Below, one piece after another: positions 27,901 through 35,782 of a stretch of 64,000 nucleotides of DNA. The translations under genes were made by a program, and so were the position numbers. The stretch comes from Streptomyces sp. 2131.1. GTDB lineage: Bacteria > Actinomycetota > Actinomycetes > Streptomycetales > Streptomycetaceae. The stretch is taken from assembly GCF_900105515.1 (NCBI RefSeq), contig NZ_FNSY01000001.1:6560001-6624000 (forward strand), written 5' to 3'. Position 1 is the stretch's first letter. Every line of letters begins with the position of its first letter. The notes below the pieces were generated by a model. The model was given only the letters and a program-made list of their open reading frames with translations. It had not been told where the DNA came from and ran no database searches.

Positions 27901-30900
27901 CCAGGTGTCGCTCGGCTACCTGGGCCGCCCCGGTCTCACCGCCGGGCGGTTCGTGGCCAACCCCTTCGCGGACGACGGCTCCCGGATGTACCACACGGGC
28001 GACCTGGCCCGCCGCGCGCTCGACGGCGAGCTGGAGTTCGCCGGACGCGCCGACGACCAGGTGCAGCTCAAGGGCTTCCGGATCGAGCTCGGCGAGGTCG
28101 AGGCGGCGGTCCGGGAGCTGGACGGCGTGGTCGACGTGGCGGTCTCCCCGTCGGCCGACGGGGACCAGCTGATCGCGCACGTCGTGGGCCGGCTCCCCGG
28201 CGACCTCGGCGCCCTGCTCGCGGCGAAGCTGCCCGTGCACATGGTGCCCGGCCGGGTGCTGACCGTCGACGCCCTCCCGCTCACGGTCAACGGCAAGCTC
28301 GACCGCAAGGCGCTGACCGCACAGGCCGCCACACACGCGGACACGGCCCCCGCGCCGGCGGCCGACTCCGCGCTCACCGCGCTGACCGCGATCTTCGCCG
28401 AGGTACTGCCGGGCGCCGCCGTCGACGAGGACACCGACTTCTTCATGGCGGGCGGTGACAGCATCGTCGCGATCACCGTCATCAACCGCGCCAGGGCGCT
28501 CGGTCTGGCCATCGCGCCCCGTGACGTCTTCCTGTGCAAGACCCCGCGCGCCCTCGCCGGGGAGCTGCGCTCGCGCGCCCCGCACACCGCCGCCCCCGAG
28601 CGGAAGCGCCGCGACGACGGGCCCTTCGCGCCGACGCCCATCATCCTGCGCCGCCGCGAACTCGGCGGCAGCCTCGACGGGTTCGCCCAGGCCCGGACAC
28701 TGGTGACGGCCGAGGGCACCACGCCCGCCGACATCGAACGCGCCGCGCACGCCGTCGTGGCCGCCCACCCGGCCCTGCGCATGCGCCTGGACACCGCCCA
28801 CGGCGTCTGGACCCCGCACATCGAGCCCGCACGCGAGGTCACCGTCGTCCACGCGGACACCGGCGAACCCGCGGTCGCCGCCAACGAGGCCGCCGCACGC
28901 CTGAACCCCGCGACCGGCGAGGTCGTCGCGTTCACCTGGCTGGCCGCCACCCGGACCCTCGTCGTCACCGCGCACCACCTCGCCGTCGACACGGTGTCCT
29001 GGCTGATCGTCCTCGACGACCTGGCCACCGCCCTGCGCGGGGAGGCCCTGCCGCCCGCGACCACCTCCTACGCCGAGTACGCCGACGCGCTCACCGCGCA
29101 AGCCGCGCATACCACCGAGGGCCTGGGCGACTGGATCACCGTGCTCGACGCCCCCGCCGCGCTGCCCGGGACGGGGGAGCTGCGCGAGACGACCGTGGTC
29201 CTGGACCCCGAGGTGAGCGACCGGGTGACCCGCACCGCGCCCGCCGCACTGGGCATCGGCGTCACCGAACTGCTCTGCGGCGCCCTGCGCACCGCCCTGA
29301 CCCGCGTCCAGCCCGAGCCCACCGACCTCGCGGTCGATCTGGAGCGGCACGGCCGCGTCCCCGCCCTGGACCACCACGACTACACCCGTACGGTCGGCTG
29401 GTTCACCTCCATCGCCCCCGTACGGCTCACCCCGCACACCGACCCCGTCGCGGCGGCCCGGGAGGCCGCGGCCCGGCACCCCGACGAGCACGGACACGTC
29501 GCCTATGGCCGGCTCAGATACCTCAACCCGCAGACCGCGCCCCTGCTGACCGCCCGCCCGCAGGTGCTGTTCAACTACCTCGGCCGGGGCGGCGAGTCCG
29601 ACGTCCCGCAGATCACCGGAGGCGAGGGCCACAGTCCGTACGCCGTCGAGGTCAACGCCTGGACCGACGCCACCACCGGCAGCCTGCACGCCGCGTTCAC
29701 CCTCGCCGACGGCGTCCCCGACGCGCTCACCGGCCACTGGCGTGCGGCCCTGGAACACCTCGCGGACACCGCCGCGACCGCCGAGCGCACCGCACCGGTC
29801 ACCCCGCTCCAGCGCGGCCTGTACTTCCAGGCCCAGCTGACCGGCGCGACCGGGCACTACGTCGCCCAGAGCCACTTCACCTTCGACCGGCGCCTCGACA
29901 CCGGCTCACTGGCCGACGCGATGGCGTACGTCATCGCCCGGCACCCGGTCGTCGGCGCCGGGTTCACCACCGACGACGACGGCAACCCGGTCCAGATCCT
30001 CCGGGCCGGCACCCGCGTCGCAGTCCGCACGGTCGACGCAGAGTCCGAGGCCGAGGCCGACGCGCTGCGCGCCCGGGACCGCGACACCGGGTTCGACCCC
30101 GGCGAGCCGCCGCTGATCCGGCTCACCGTGTTCCGCCTGCCCGACGGCCGCGACAGCCTGCTGCTCAGCTATCACCTGCTGCTGTGGGACGGCTGGTCCC
30201 GGGAGATCCTGCTGCGGGACCTCTTCGACGCCTACGCGACCCTCGTCGCGGGCGAACCCCTGACCGACGCCACGCCCCGTACACCCGGCTTCGAGGACTA
30301 CGCCCGCGAGCTGGCCGCCAGGGATTCCACCGTGTCGGAGCGCTTCTGGGCGGAGCACTTGAGCGGCCTGACCGGCCCGACGCTGCTCGCCGGGCCCCGG
30401 CCGCCCCGCACGGACGAGCTGCCGCACGCGATCCTGCACACCCTGTCCACCGAACTCTCCGACCTGCTGCGGGACGCCGCCAAGGCGCACGGCGTCACCC
30501 TCAACACCGTGCTCACCGGCGCGTTCGGCCTGTTGCTCGGGGCACACACCGGCCGCGGTGACGCGGTGTTCGGCGTGACCGTCTCCGGGCGCGAGGGCGA
30601 GGACCTGTCCGACGTCGTCGGCGTCCTCCTCAACACCGTGCCCATGTGGACCCGCGCCCGGCCGCAGGACACGGCGGGGGAGTACCTCGCCGCCGTCCAG
30701 GCCGCCCGGGTCGAGGCGATGGAGCACGAGCACCTGGGACTCGGCGAGATCCAGCGCGCCGGCGGCCACGGCACCCTGTTCGACAACATCTTCGTCCTCC
30801 AGAACTTCCTGGACCTGGACGCCCTCGCCGGGATCAACGCCCGGCACGGCATCACCTCCGTACAGGCCGACGACTCGACGCACTACCCGTTCACCTGGGT

Positions 30901-32851
30901 GGTCACCCCCGGCGACCGGCTCACCGTGAAGCTGGAACACCGCGACGACGACCCAGCGGGCGCCCGCCGCCTCCTCGACGACTACATGCGGGTGCTGGAG
31001 GACCTGGCCCGGGCCACCGGCCCGCTCGGCGCCCTGCCGGGCCTCGAACCGGCGCCCGAGCCCGCCGTCCGCACCGACGTCGGCACGGACACCGTCGTCG
31101 ACCGCTTCGACCGGGCGGCCGACCGCCACCCCGACCGCGTCGCGCTCGTCGCCGGCGGCGCGGCCATGACCTTCGGCCGGCTCCGGGACCGCAGCCGCGA
31201 GGTGGCCGGGGTGCTCGCCGGACGCGGCATCGGGCCGGAGACGGCGGTGGGCATCGCCGTACCGCGCTCGCTGGACTCCATCGTGGCGCTGTTCGCCGTG
31301 CTGCGCACCGGCGCCGCGTACGTGCCGCTGGAGCTGGACCACCCGGACGAGCGGATCGCGGCGATCGTCGCGGATGCCCGGCCCGAGGTGACCCTCACCG
31401 TGAGCACCGTCGCGCCCCGCCTCACCGGCGAACTGATCGAGCTGGACCGCCCGTTGCCCGTCGCCGAGCCGCACACCACCTTCGCGCCCGGCGACCCGGA
31501 CCGGCTGCGGCATCCCGCGTACACGATCTACACCTCCGGCTCCACCGGCCGGCCCAAGGGTGTGGTGACCGAGTACGCCGGGCTCACCAACATGCTGATC
31601 AACCACCAGCGCCGGATCTTCGAACCCGTCCTGGCGGAGCAAGGCCACCGCACCTTCCGGATCGCGCACACCGTGTCGTTCGCGTTCGACATGTCGTGGG
31701 AGGAGCTGCTCTGGCTCGCCGACGGACACGAGGTGCACATCTGCGACGAGGAGCTGCGCCGCGACGCGCCCCGGCTCGTCGCGTACTGCCTCGACCACGG
31801 CATCGACGTCATCAACGTGACCCCGACCTACGCGCAGCAACTGGTCGCGGAAGGGCTGCTCGACGACCCCCGGCGGCGGCCCGCGCTGGTGCTGCTCGGC
31901 GGCGAGGCCGTCACCCCGGGCCTCTGGCAGCGGCTCGCGGACACCGAGGGCACCGTCGGCTACAACCTCTACGGGCCCACCGAGTACACCATCAACACCC
32001 TCGGCGTCGGCACCTTCGAGTGCCAGGACCCGGTGGTGGGCGTGGCCATCGACAACACCGAGGTGTACGTCCTCGACCCGTGGCTGCGACCGCTGCCCGA
32101 CGGGGTCCCGGGCGAGCTGTACGTGGCGGGCGTCGGCATCGCGCGCGGCTACCTCGGCCAGTCCGCCCAGACCGCCCACCGGTTCGTCGCCTGCCCGTTC
32201 GGCGCGCCCGGCGAGCGTATGTACCGCACCGGCGACCTGGTCGTCCGACGGCCCGACGGCAACCTCGCCTACCTCGGCCGCACCGACCAGCAGGTCAAGA
32301 TCCGCGGCCACCGCGTCGAACTCGGCGAGGTCGAGGCAGCGTTCGCCGCGCACCCGGCGGTCCGGTTCGCCGCCGCCGTCGCCCAGCCCGACCCCCAAGT
32401 CGACGGGGCCCATCGGCTGGCCGCCTACCTCGTGCTCGACGGCTCCGATCTGGCGGCCGTCGCCGCCGAAGTGGGCGTCGCGCTTCCGGACTTCCTGCGC
32501 CCCTCCCACTACGCCGAGGTGGACGGCATCCCGCTCACCGTGAACGGCAAGGCCGACACCAGGGCACTGCCCGAGCCGAAGCCGCTCGGCGTGCTGGCCG
32601 GGGCGGGGGAGCGCGCACCGGAGACCGGGACCGAGATCACGGTGTGCGAGTTCTTCGCCGAAGCGCTCGACCTGGACGACGAGGAGGTGAGCGCGGTCAG
32701 CGACTTCGTCTCCCTCGGCGGACACTCCATGCTGGCGGTCCGGCTGATCGGGCTGCTCCGGCGGGAGTACGGTCCAGTGATCACCGTCCGCGACCTGCTC
32801 ACCCTGCGAACCCCCGAAGCGATTGCCGGCCACATCGATGAACACTCCTGA
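21968..32851 (+). CDS. cchH: Coelichelin-type NRPS, A-PCP-E-C-A-PCP-E-C-A-PCP
   Basis: A 3627-residue trimodular synthetase. Approximate order: N-terminal extension and linker 1-135, A1 136-600, PCP1 (Ser679), E1 715-1180, C1 1190-1605 (HHIVADGWS), A2 1617-2090, PCP2 (Ser2165), E2 2210-2600 (HHLAVDTVSW, Gly to Thr), C2 2608-3030, A3 3040-3510, PCP3 (Ser3587, LGGHS). My A-domain codes are DINYWGGIGK, DFWNIGMVHK and DMENLGLINK, the ones known from S. coelicolor CchH for formyl-hydroxyornithine, Thr and hydroxyornithine. In C2 the motif reads YHLLLWDG, so Leu2737 stands where the second His of HHxxxDG is expected. There is no TE. Module 1 lacks a C domain; in coelichelin synthesis it initiates, but here the upstream NRPS ends in a spare C domain. 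Confidence 0.96.
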   Translation: MSEPSGHHVRLSPRGLADLRRRTGDRDDRTLAEACAIGLAYWASGRSPEGIDLTPATLFADVLAWADNGGTAPVGWRTGADGRSIGLPEGVEPGEAQLALDDLADFPDRPLGTIAPSGHAARIEALARWNDTGADRERPTVVELFREQARLRPDAVAIVDEHRALTYRQAAALSAQLAHHLVDRGLTAEQVVGISLGRSAEMVIGLLGALQAGCAFVPLDPLWPAARRAVVVDDARIVLQLNGSGEQAPGEPEAVRVDLDDWVFAGHPTAPPAVAVAAEALAYVIFTSGSTGRPKGAMIRHEAISERLLWQSREVLGFGHDDASLFKAPLSFDISINEIFLPLVTGARLVVLRPGGERDPHHLLSVIAEHRVTFTYLVSSMLDVLLEMTGDTGLLDSLRHVWCGGELLTPELYERFRTRLDIPLYHGYGPAETTIGVSHVIYRGEAERLSTSIGKANPNTQLYVLDDELRPVPVGVGGELYAGGLLLGRGYVNAPGLTASRFVANPFARDGSRLYRTGDLARFMPDGSLDFLGRADNQIKIRGMRLEIEDVEAGLAEHPRVRHTCVVARKNTAGGTYLVAYVIPATGHEELTPEDVRAWAEAHMVEYMVPTHTVVLDAFPLTANGKTDRAALPEPVLTTGPVTVPATDEERAVCAAAAEVLRLDAVGVDQDFFRLGGDSILAISLLSAVRKAGFHVTARQIFTHSVLGELAAVASREDVTTAPDDDEPTGPVTGTPIVRWLGETTDAIDGFVQSVVLNTPADLTAGALDDVLTAVIRRHDMLRARLLRGERLSFHIPGADGAVAAWEESDEPLDACVARATAGLDPDHGVMLRAVWRREARQLVLVAHHVVVDGVSWRVLTEDLATAWEQSAAGAPVALPREGTSFRRWAELLDRTAFDADRDHCLRPLPGPDGPLGRRPLSENDTVARERERTFTLGPATTSALLGEVPARFHAGVNDVLLTALAVALARWRRDHGQDQTFAHIELEGHGREGQAVAATAGFEPDLSRTVGWFTTLFPVTVDPGRATDLTDPGYLAAALKAVKEDLARVPHNGLSYGALRHLRGALGSTPAPQVLFNYLGRFDAGTGGDWQLAGTTGQLGEKRDPRMRLPRALEFNAIAEPDASGAYGLATTVSWPDGMFTGEDIDTLGGYFQDALTALAALDGGGHSPSDFAPVPLTQADVDALDGPALRDILPLTPLQEGLYFHSVFDDDSAGSYVEQQLLTLDGEVDAGRLAAAATRLLTLYPNLAARFTALADGRVVSVLVSGTEAPFTVVDRPGITVEEIRDLAERDRRAGFDLAAGPLMRYTLVRGGPGHTVLVQTVHHIVADGWSVPPMLRTLLAEYHRPGAAYRVGGFPDYVRLLAARDDEESDRVWGEQLAGLPGPSVVAEGHTPSDTFADTAVEPDHDIETAAREAGVPLSVAVHSAWAVTLGGLLHRDDVVFGSTVSGRDADVPGIADMVGLFINTIPVRARWAASTTAGDLLASVRDHQSAVLAHQHVSLSRIGRLAGAGARFDTLVVFDVATDVAALRGPDDELFITAIVNEGAPHYPLTLVVERASDGRPRFNLIYDGALLREPGARRILDTFTRTLTGLLTRPGTPVGELATARTAPPATTTLDALFDAAARRDPAATAVTRCGLDGTTDSLTYGELAAAKDRLAATLHAAGVRPGLRVAVAVPRSLEQVTALIAIVSAGGAYVPLDQAYPDERLEYILGDAAPQAVLVGPDERERFTGLLERAGVPARVLVLGDEPDPGEVPATRTGPAPHHPAYVIYTSGSTGRPKGVVVPHLSVVALLANTRADMDFGPDDVWVQFHSYSFDFAVWELWGALAHGGELLVPDYGLTRSPVDFHRLVRERGVTVLNQTPSAFYQFIEADRHAGERATALRRVIFGGEALDPVRLRGWVERYGTGSPELVNMYGITETTVHVTHRVLTDADFGADVSPIGGPVPGLATYLLDDRLRPVPPGTVGAIYVAGDQVSLGYLGRPGLTAGRFVANPFADDGSRMYHTGDLARRALDGELEFAGRADDQVQLKGFRIELGEVEAAVRELDGVVDVAVSPSADGDQLIAHVVGRLPGDLGALLAAKLPVHMVPGRVLTVDALPLTVNGKLDRKALTAQAATHADTAPAPAADSALTALTAIFAEVLPGAAVDEDTDFFMAGGDSIVAITVINRARALGLAIAPRDVFLCKTPRALAGELRSRAPHTAAPERKRRDDGPFAPTPIILRRRELGGSLDGFAQARTLVTAEGTTPADIERAAHAVVAAHPALRMRLDTAHGVWTPHIEPAREVTVVHADTGEPAVAANEAAARLNPATGEVVAFTWLAATRTLVVTAHHLAVDTVSWLIVLDDLATALRGEALPPATTSYAEYADALTAQAAHTTEGLGDWITVLDAPAALPGTGELRETTVVLDPEVSDRVTRTAPAALGIGVTELLCGALRTALTRVQPEPTDLAVDLERHGRVPALDHHDYTRTVGWFTSIAPVRLTPHTDPVAAAREAAARHPDEHGHVAYGRLRYLNPQTAPLLTARPQVLFNYLGRGGESDVPQITGGEGHSPYAVEVNAWTDATTGSLHAAFTLADGVPDALTGHWRAALEHLADTAATAERTAPVTPLQRGLYFQAQLTGATGHYVAQSHFTFDRRLDTGSLADAMAYVIARHPVVGAGFTTDDDGNPVQILRAGTRVAVRTVDAESEAEADALRARDRDTGFDPGEPPLIRLTVFRLPDGRDSLLLSYHLLLWDGWSREILLRDLFDAYATLVAGEPLTDATPRTPGFEDYARELAARDSTVSERFWAEHLSGLTGPTLLAGPRPPRTDELPHAILHTLSTELSDLLRDAAKAHGVTLNTVLTGAFGLLLGAHTGRGDAVFGVTVSGREGEDLSDVVGVLLNTVPMWTRARPQDTAGEYLAAVQAARVEAMEHEHLGLGEIQRAGGHGTLFDNIFVLQNFLDLDALAGINARHGITSVQADDSTHYPFTWVVTPGDRLTVKLEHRDDDPAGARRLLDDYMRVLEDLARATGPLGALPGLEPAPEPAVRTDVGTDTVVDRFDRAADRHPDRVALVAGGAAMTFGRLRDRSREVAGVLAGRGIGPETAVGIAVPRSLDSIVALFAVLRTGAAYVPLELDHPDERIAAIVADARPEVTLTVSTVAPRLTGELIELDRPLPVAEPHTTFAPGDPDRLRHPAYTIYTSGSTGRPKGVVTEYAGLTNMLINHQRRIFEPVLAEQGHRTFRIAHTVSFAFDMSWEELLWLADGHEVHICDEELRRDAPRLVAYCLDHGIDVINVTPTYAQQLVAEGLLDDPRRRPALVLLGGEAVTPGLWQRLADTEGTVGYNLYGPTEYTINTLGVGTFECQDPVVGVAIDNTEVYVLDPWLRPLPDGVPGELYVAGVGIARGYLGQSAQTAHRFVACPFGAPGERMYRTGDLVVRRPDGNLAYLGRTDQQVKIRGHRVELGEVEAAFAAHPAVRFAAAVAQPDPQVDGAHRLAAYLVLDGSDLAAVAAEVGVALPDFLRPSHYAEVDGIPLTVNGKADTRALPEPKPLGVLAGAGERAPETGTEITVCEFFAEALDLDDEEVSAVSDFVSLGGHSMLAVRLIGLLRREYGPVITVRDLLTLRTPEAIAGHIDEHS

Positions 32852-34538
32852 CACCCCCCGGCCCCGTCAGGGCGCCGCCATCCTGCGTACCGCCCTGCGG
32901 CGCAACGTCGGCGCCATGGCCTGGGGCACCGTCCTCATGGGCCTCTACCAGGCCGGGGAGACCGCCTTCCCGATCGCGCTCGGCCTGATCGTCGAGCACA
33001 CCCTGCAGCACCGCAGCGCGACCGCGCTCGGCCTGTCGATCGGCGCGCTGGCCGTGATCATCACGACCGTCTCGCTGTCCTGGCGGTTCGGGATGCGCGT
33101 CCTCCAGAAGGCCAACACGACCGAGGCGCACCGGTGGCGGGTACGGGTCGCGGGCTGCGGGCTCCAGCCCGTCGCCCGGGACGTGGACCTGAAGTCCGGC
33201 GAGGTCCTGACCATCGCCACCGAGGACGCCGACCAGACCGCAGACATCATCGAGGTGGTGCCGCTGCTGATCAGCTCGATGGTCGCGGTCCTGGTGGCCG
33301 CCGTCGCGCTCGGGCTCGCCGACATACGGCTCGGGCTGCTCGTGATCGTCGGCACGGTGGCGATCCTGTCCGTGCTGAGCGTGATGTCCCGGCGGATAGG
33401 CGCGAGCACCCAGGAGCAGCAGGCCCGGGTCGCGCGCGCCGGTGCCAAGGTCGCCGACCTGATCACCGGTCTGCGCCCGCTGCACGGCTTCGGCGGCAAC
33501 CACGCCGCGTTCGGTTCGTACCGCCGCGTCAGCACCGAGGCCAAGCAGCAGTCGGTCACGGTCGCCCGGATCAACGGGGTGTACGCGGGCACGGCACTGG
33601 CCCTGAACGCGGGCCTCGCCACCGCCGTCACCCTCACGGCCGGGTACCTGGCCTTCGCCGGGCACATCAACATCGGCGAACTCGTCATGGCGGTGGGCCT
33701 GGCGCAGTTCATCATGGAGCCGCTGAAGCTGTTCTCCGAGATGCCCAAGTACGTGATGATGGCGCGCGCTTCGGCCGAGCGCATGGCTCTGGTCCTCTCT
33801 GCGCCCCCGGTCACCACACCGGGGACCGGGAGCCCCGAGCCGGGCGGATCGCTGGAGATCGACGGCCTCTGCCACGGGACGCTGCGCGGCCTCGAGTTCG
33901 AGGTGGCCGCCGGGGAGTTCGTGGCCGTCGCCGCCTACCAGCCGCGCGCCGCCGCCGACTTCGCGGCGGTCCTCGCCCTGGCCGTGCCGCCGGAGGCGTA
34001 CGAGGGAGTGGTACGGGTCGGCGGCCAGGAGCTCACGGACCTGTCGGCCGAGGCGGTCCGGGAGCACCTGCTGGTGAACCCGTACGACGGGGAGATCTTC
34101 GCCGGCACCCTCCGTACGAACATCGACCCCTCGGGCACCAGCACCATGTTGCCGGAGGCTGTCGAGGCGTCCATGCTGACCGACGTCGTCGCCCTCCACC
34201 GCGAGGGCCTCGACTACGCCATCCGCGACCGGGGCGCGAACCTCTCCGGGGGCCAGCGCCAGCGGCTCTCACTGGCCCGCGCCCTGGCCGCCGACGCGGA
34301 GATCCTGGTGCTCCACAACCCCACCACGGCGGTCGACGCGGTGACCGAACAGCTCATCGCGCGCAACATCGCGAAACTGCGCCGGGGCCGGACCACCGTG
34401 GTCGTCACCAGCAGCCCGGCCGTCCTGGACGCCGCCGACCGGGTCCTCGTCCTTGACGACGGCGTCATCACGGCCGAGGACACCCACCGCAACCTCCTGT
34501 CCACGAACGAGGCGTACTGCCTGGCCGTGGCGCGGTGA
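32838..34538 (+). CDS. cchI: Siderophore ABC exporter half-transporter (degenerate-site partner)
   Basis: A 566-residue membrane-ATPase fusion that starts inside the last codons of cchH (ATG at 32838, overlapping by 14 bp). The membrane domain covers about 20-310. The ATPase domain has lost Walker A (AYQPRAAAD at 366-374, with Ala372 for Lys) and Walker B (LVLHNP, His493 and Asn494 for Asp-Glu), but it keeps a perfect LSGGQRQR signature at 469. It cannot hydrolyse ATP at its own site, yet it can complete the site of CchG. It is therefore best read as the non-catalytic half of a heterodimeric exporter and not as a pseudogene, since it is full length and translationally coupled. Confidence 0.88.
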   Translation: MNTPDTPRPRQGAAILRTALRRNVGAMAWGTVLMGLYQAGETAFPIALGLIVEHTLQHRSATALGLSIGALAVIITTVSLSWRFGMRVLQKANTTEAHRWRVRVAGCGLQPVARDVDLKSGEVLTIATEDADQTADIIEVVPLLISSMVAVLVAAVALGLADIRLGLLVIVGTVAILSVLSVMSRRIGASTQEQQARVARAGAKVADLITGLRPLHGFGGNHAAFGSYRRVSTEAKQQSVTVARINGVYAGTALALNAGLATAVTLTAGYLAFAGHINIGELVMAVGLAQFIMEPLKLFSEMPKYVMMARASAERMALVLSAPPVTTPGTGSPEPGGSLEIDGLCHGTLRGLEFEVAAGEFVAVAAYQPRAAADFAAVLALAVPPEAYEGVVRVGGQELTDLSAEAVREHLLVNPYDGEIFAGTLRTNIDPSGTSTMLPEAVEASMLTDVVALHREGLDYAIRDRGANLSGGQRQRLSLARALAADAEILVLHNPTTAVDAVTEQLIARNIAKLRRGRTTVVVTSSPAVLDAADRVLVLDDGVITAEDTHRNLLSTNEAYCLAVAR

Positions 34539-35679
34539 CGCCTGGCTTCCTCCTGCTCTGGGCGAGCGCCCAGGCGACGTCCCGGAGGAGCGCGTGCCGC
34601 CAGCCCGCGCGGTCGTGATCCGAGGGGGACCGCTCCACCTTCACGACCGCTCCGGCCCGCTCGGTCAGGGCCTCGACCTCCGCGCAGTGCGGGAGCATCC
34701 GCGTCTCGTGTTCCCCCACGTCGAACGCGATGCGCAGGCCCGACAGGTCGGGGCGCTCCCGCAGCCGGCCGGCGAGGGCGCCGCCGACCGGGCCGTCCAG
34801 CAGGTCCGTGCGCTCCGCGCAGTCGGGCGCCCACCAGAACGACCCGGACTGGCAGGCGACCCGGGTCACCAGCTCCGGGAACTCCAACGCGGCGTACAGC
34901 GCGCTGAGTCCGCCGAGGCTCTGCCCCGCGACCACCAGCGTCCCCGGGTCGGCGGGCACGCCGGACTCCGCGACCAGGGGCAGCAGTTCGTCGCGGACCG
35001 CCTCCCACAGCTCCGGCCGGCACGTGAACTCGCCCACCCGGTCCTTGGCCGGCAGGAAGACGAGCGTGACCGGCGGCAGCGCCCCGTCCGCGACGGCCGC
35101 CTCGAACGCGGTCGTCGCCGGGTGCAGATACAGCCAGTCGTCCCCGTCGAGCAGCAGCACCACGGGCCCGCCGCCGGCCACCGGGTGCACGCGCACCGTG
35201 CGGCGCCCGCCGAGCCGTGCGGAGGCCCAGCGCAGCCGGGCACTGGGCACGGGCAGGACGTCGTCCGCGCCGACGAGGGGCCAGTAGGGCTGTGCCGGGG
35301 CATCCGGGGTGGCCGCGATCGAGCGGTCGCCACCGGCGGCGGACGGGTTGAGCGGGTCGGCGTGCGCCCCCTCGTCCGTGATGAACCGGTAAGTCACCCG
35401 CATCCGCGCGGGCATCGGCACCTCCGCGTACCAGCAGTCGGTGGCGCCCCACCGGCGCAGCGGCAGCGGGTCCCGCGTCCAGCTCTCGAAGACTATGTCG
35501 GCCGGGCCGCCGCGCCAGAGGAACAGCGTCGTCCAGCCGCTGTTCGCACCGGGCCGCGAGGCGGGCGTCCGGGCCGCCGCCCAGAACGCCTCGGAACCGG
35601 GTTCGCCCGGCAGCCCGAACGCGGCGAAGGGGCTCTCGGCGGCGGCCACGACCTGATCCGTGGGATCGGCGGAGGGCAT
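34468..35679 (-). CDS. cchJ: Ferric-siderophore esterase-like hydrolase (Fes/IroE type)
   Basis: A 403-residue alpha/beta hydrolase of the enterochelin-esterase family. It has an N-terminal beta-sandwich-like segment (about 40-160), then the hydrolase domain with GQSLGG (nucleophile Ser254) and a late SDHDRAGWRHALL that holds the likely catalytic His. Its likely job is to break or remodel the ferric siderophore in the cytoplasm for iron release. Coelichelin has no obvious macrolactone, so the substrate is uncertain. ATG at 35679 follows GGAG. The 3' end overlaps the 3' end of cchI by 71 bp (convergent); the last about 25 residues are Pro/Gly/Arg-rich and may be unstructured. An iron box (35730) lies in its promoter. 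Confidence 0.9.
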   Translation of the reverse strand: MPSADPTDQVVAAAESPFAAFGLPGEPGSEAFWAAARTPASRPGANSGWTTLFLWRGGPADIVFESWTRDPLPLRRWGATDCWYAEVPMPARMRVTYRFITDEGAHADPLNPSAAGGDRSIAATPDAPAQPYWPLVGADDVLPVPSARLRWASARLGGRRTVRVHPVAGGGPVVLLLDGDDWLYLHPATTAFEAAVADGALPPVTLVFLPAKDRVGEFTCRPELWEAVRDELLPLVAESGVPADPGTLVVAGQSLGGLSALYAALEFPELVTRVACQSGSFWWAPDCAERTDLLDGPVGGALAGRLRERPDLSGLRIAFDVGEHETRMLPHCAEVEALTERAGAVVKVERSPSDHDRAGWRHALLRDVAWALAQSRRKPGVTAPRPGSTPRSWTGGCGGCPRP

Positions 35680-35729
35680 GAGGGGTCTCCTTGTGCAGGG
35701 GGGAAGGAAAAGGCTAAGCTCACGACCAG

Positions 35730-35748
35730 TTAGGCGAGCCTAACCTAA
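35730..35748. promoter_or_regulatory. Iron box between cchJ and cchK
   Basis: TTAGGCGAGCCTAACCTAA matches the reverse-complement consensus at 18 of 19 positions. It lies between divergent genes, 51 bp upstream of cchJ and 35 bp upstream of cchK, and can control both. Confidence 0.93.
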
Positions 35749-35782
35749 GCTTGTTTTTCCTTGATGAGGAGGCACTGCCCGT

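Noticed and set aside
32838..34538. CchI as a decaying pseudogene because both Walker motifs are lost.
   Set aside because: It is full length, in frame, coupled to cchH and keeps a perfect LSGGQ. Its defects complement those of CchG exactly, which points to a specialised partner.
35709..35727. A second iron box just left of the one between cchJ and cchK (AAGGCTAAGCTCACGACCA).
   Set aside because: Only the central part resembles the consensus and the right arm is missing; the site at 35730-35748 explains the region.
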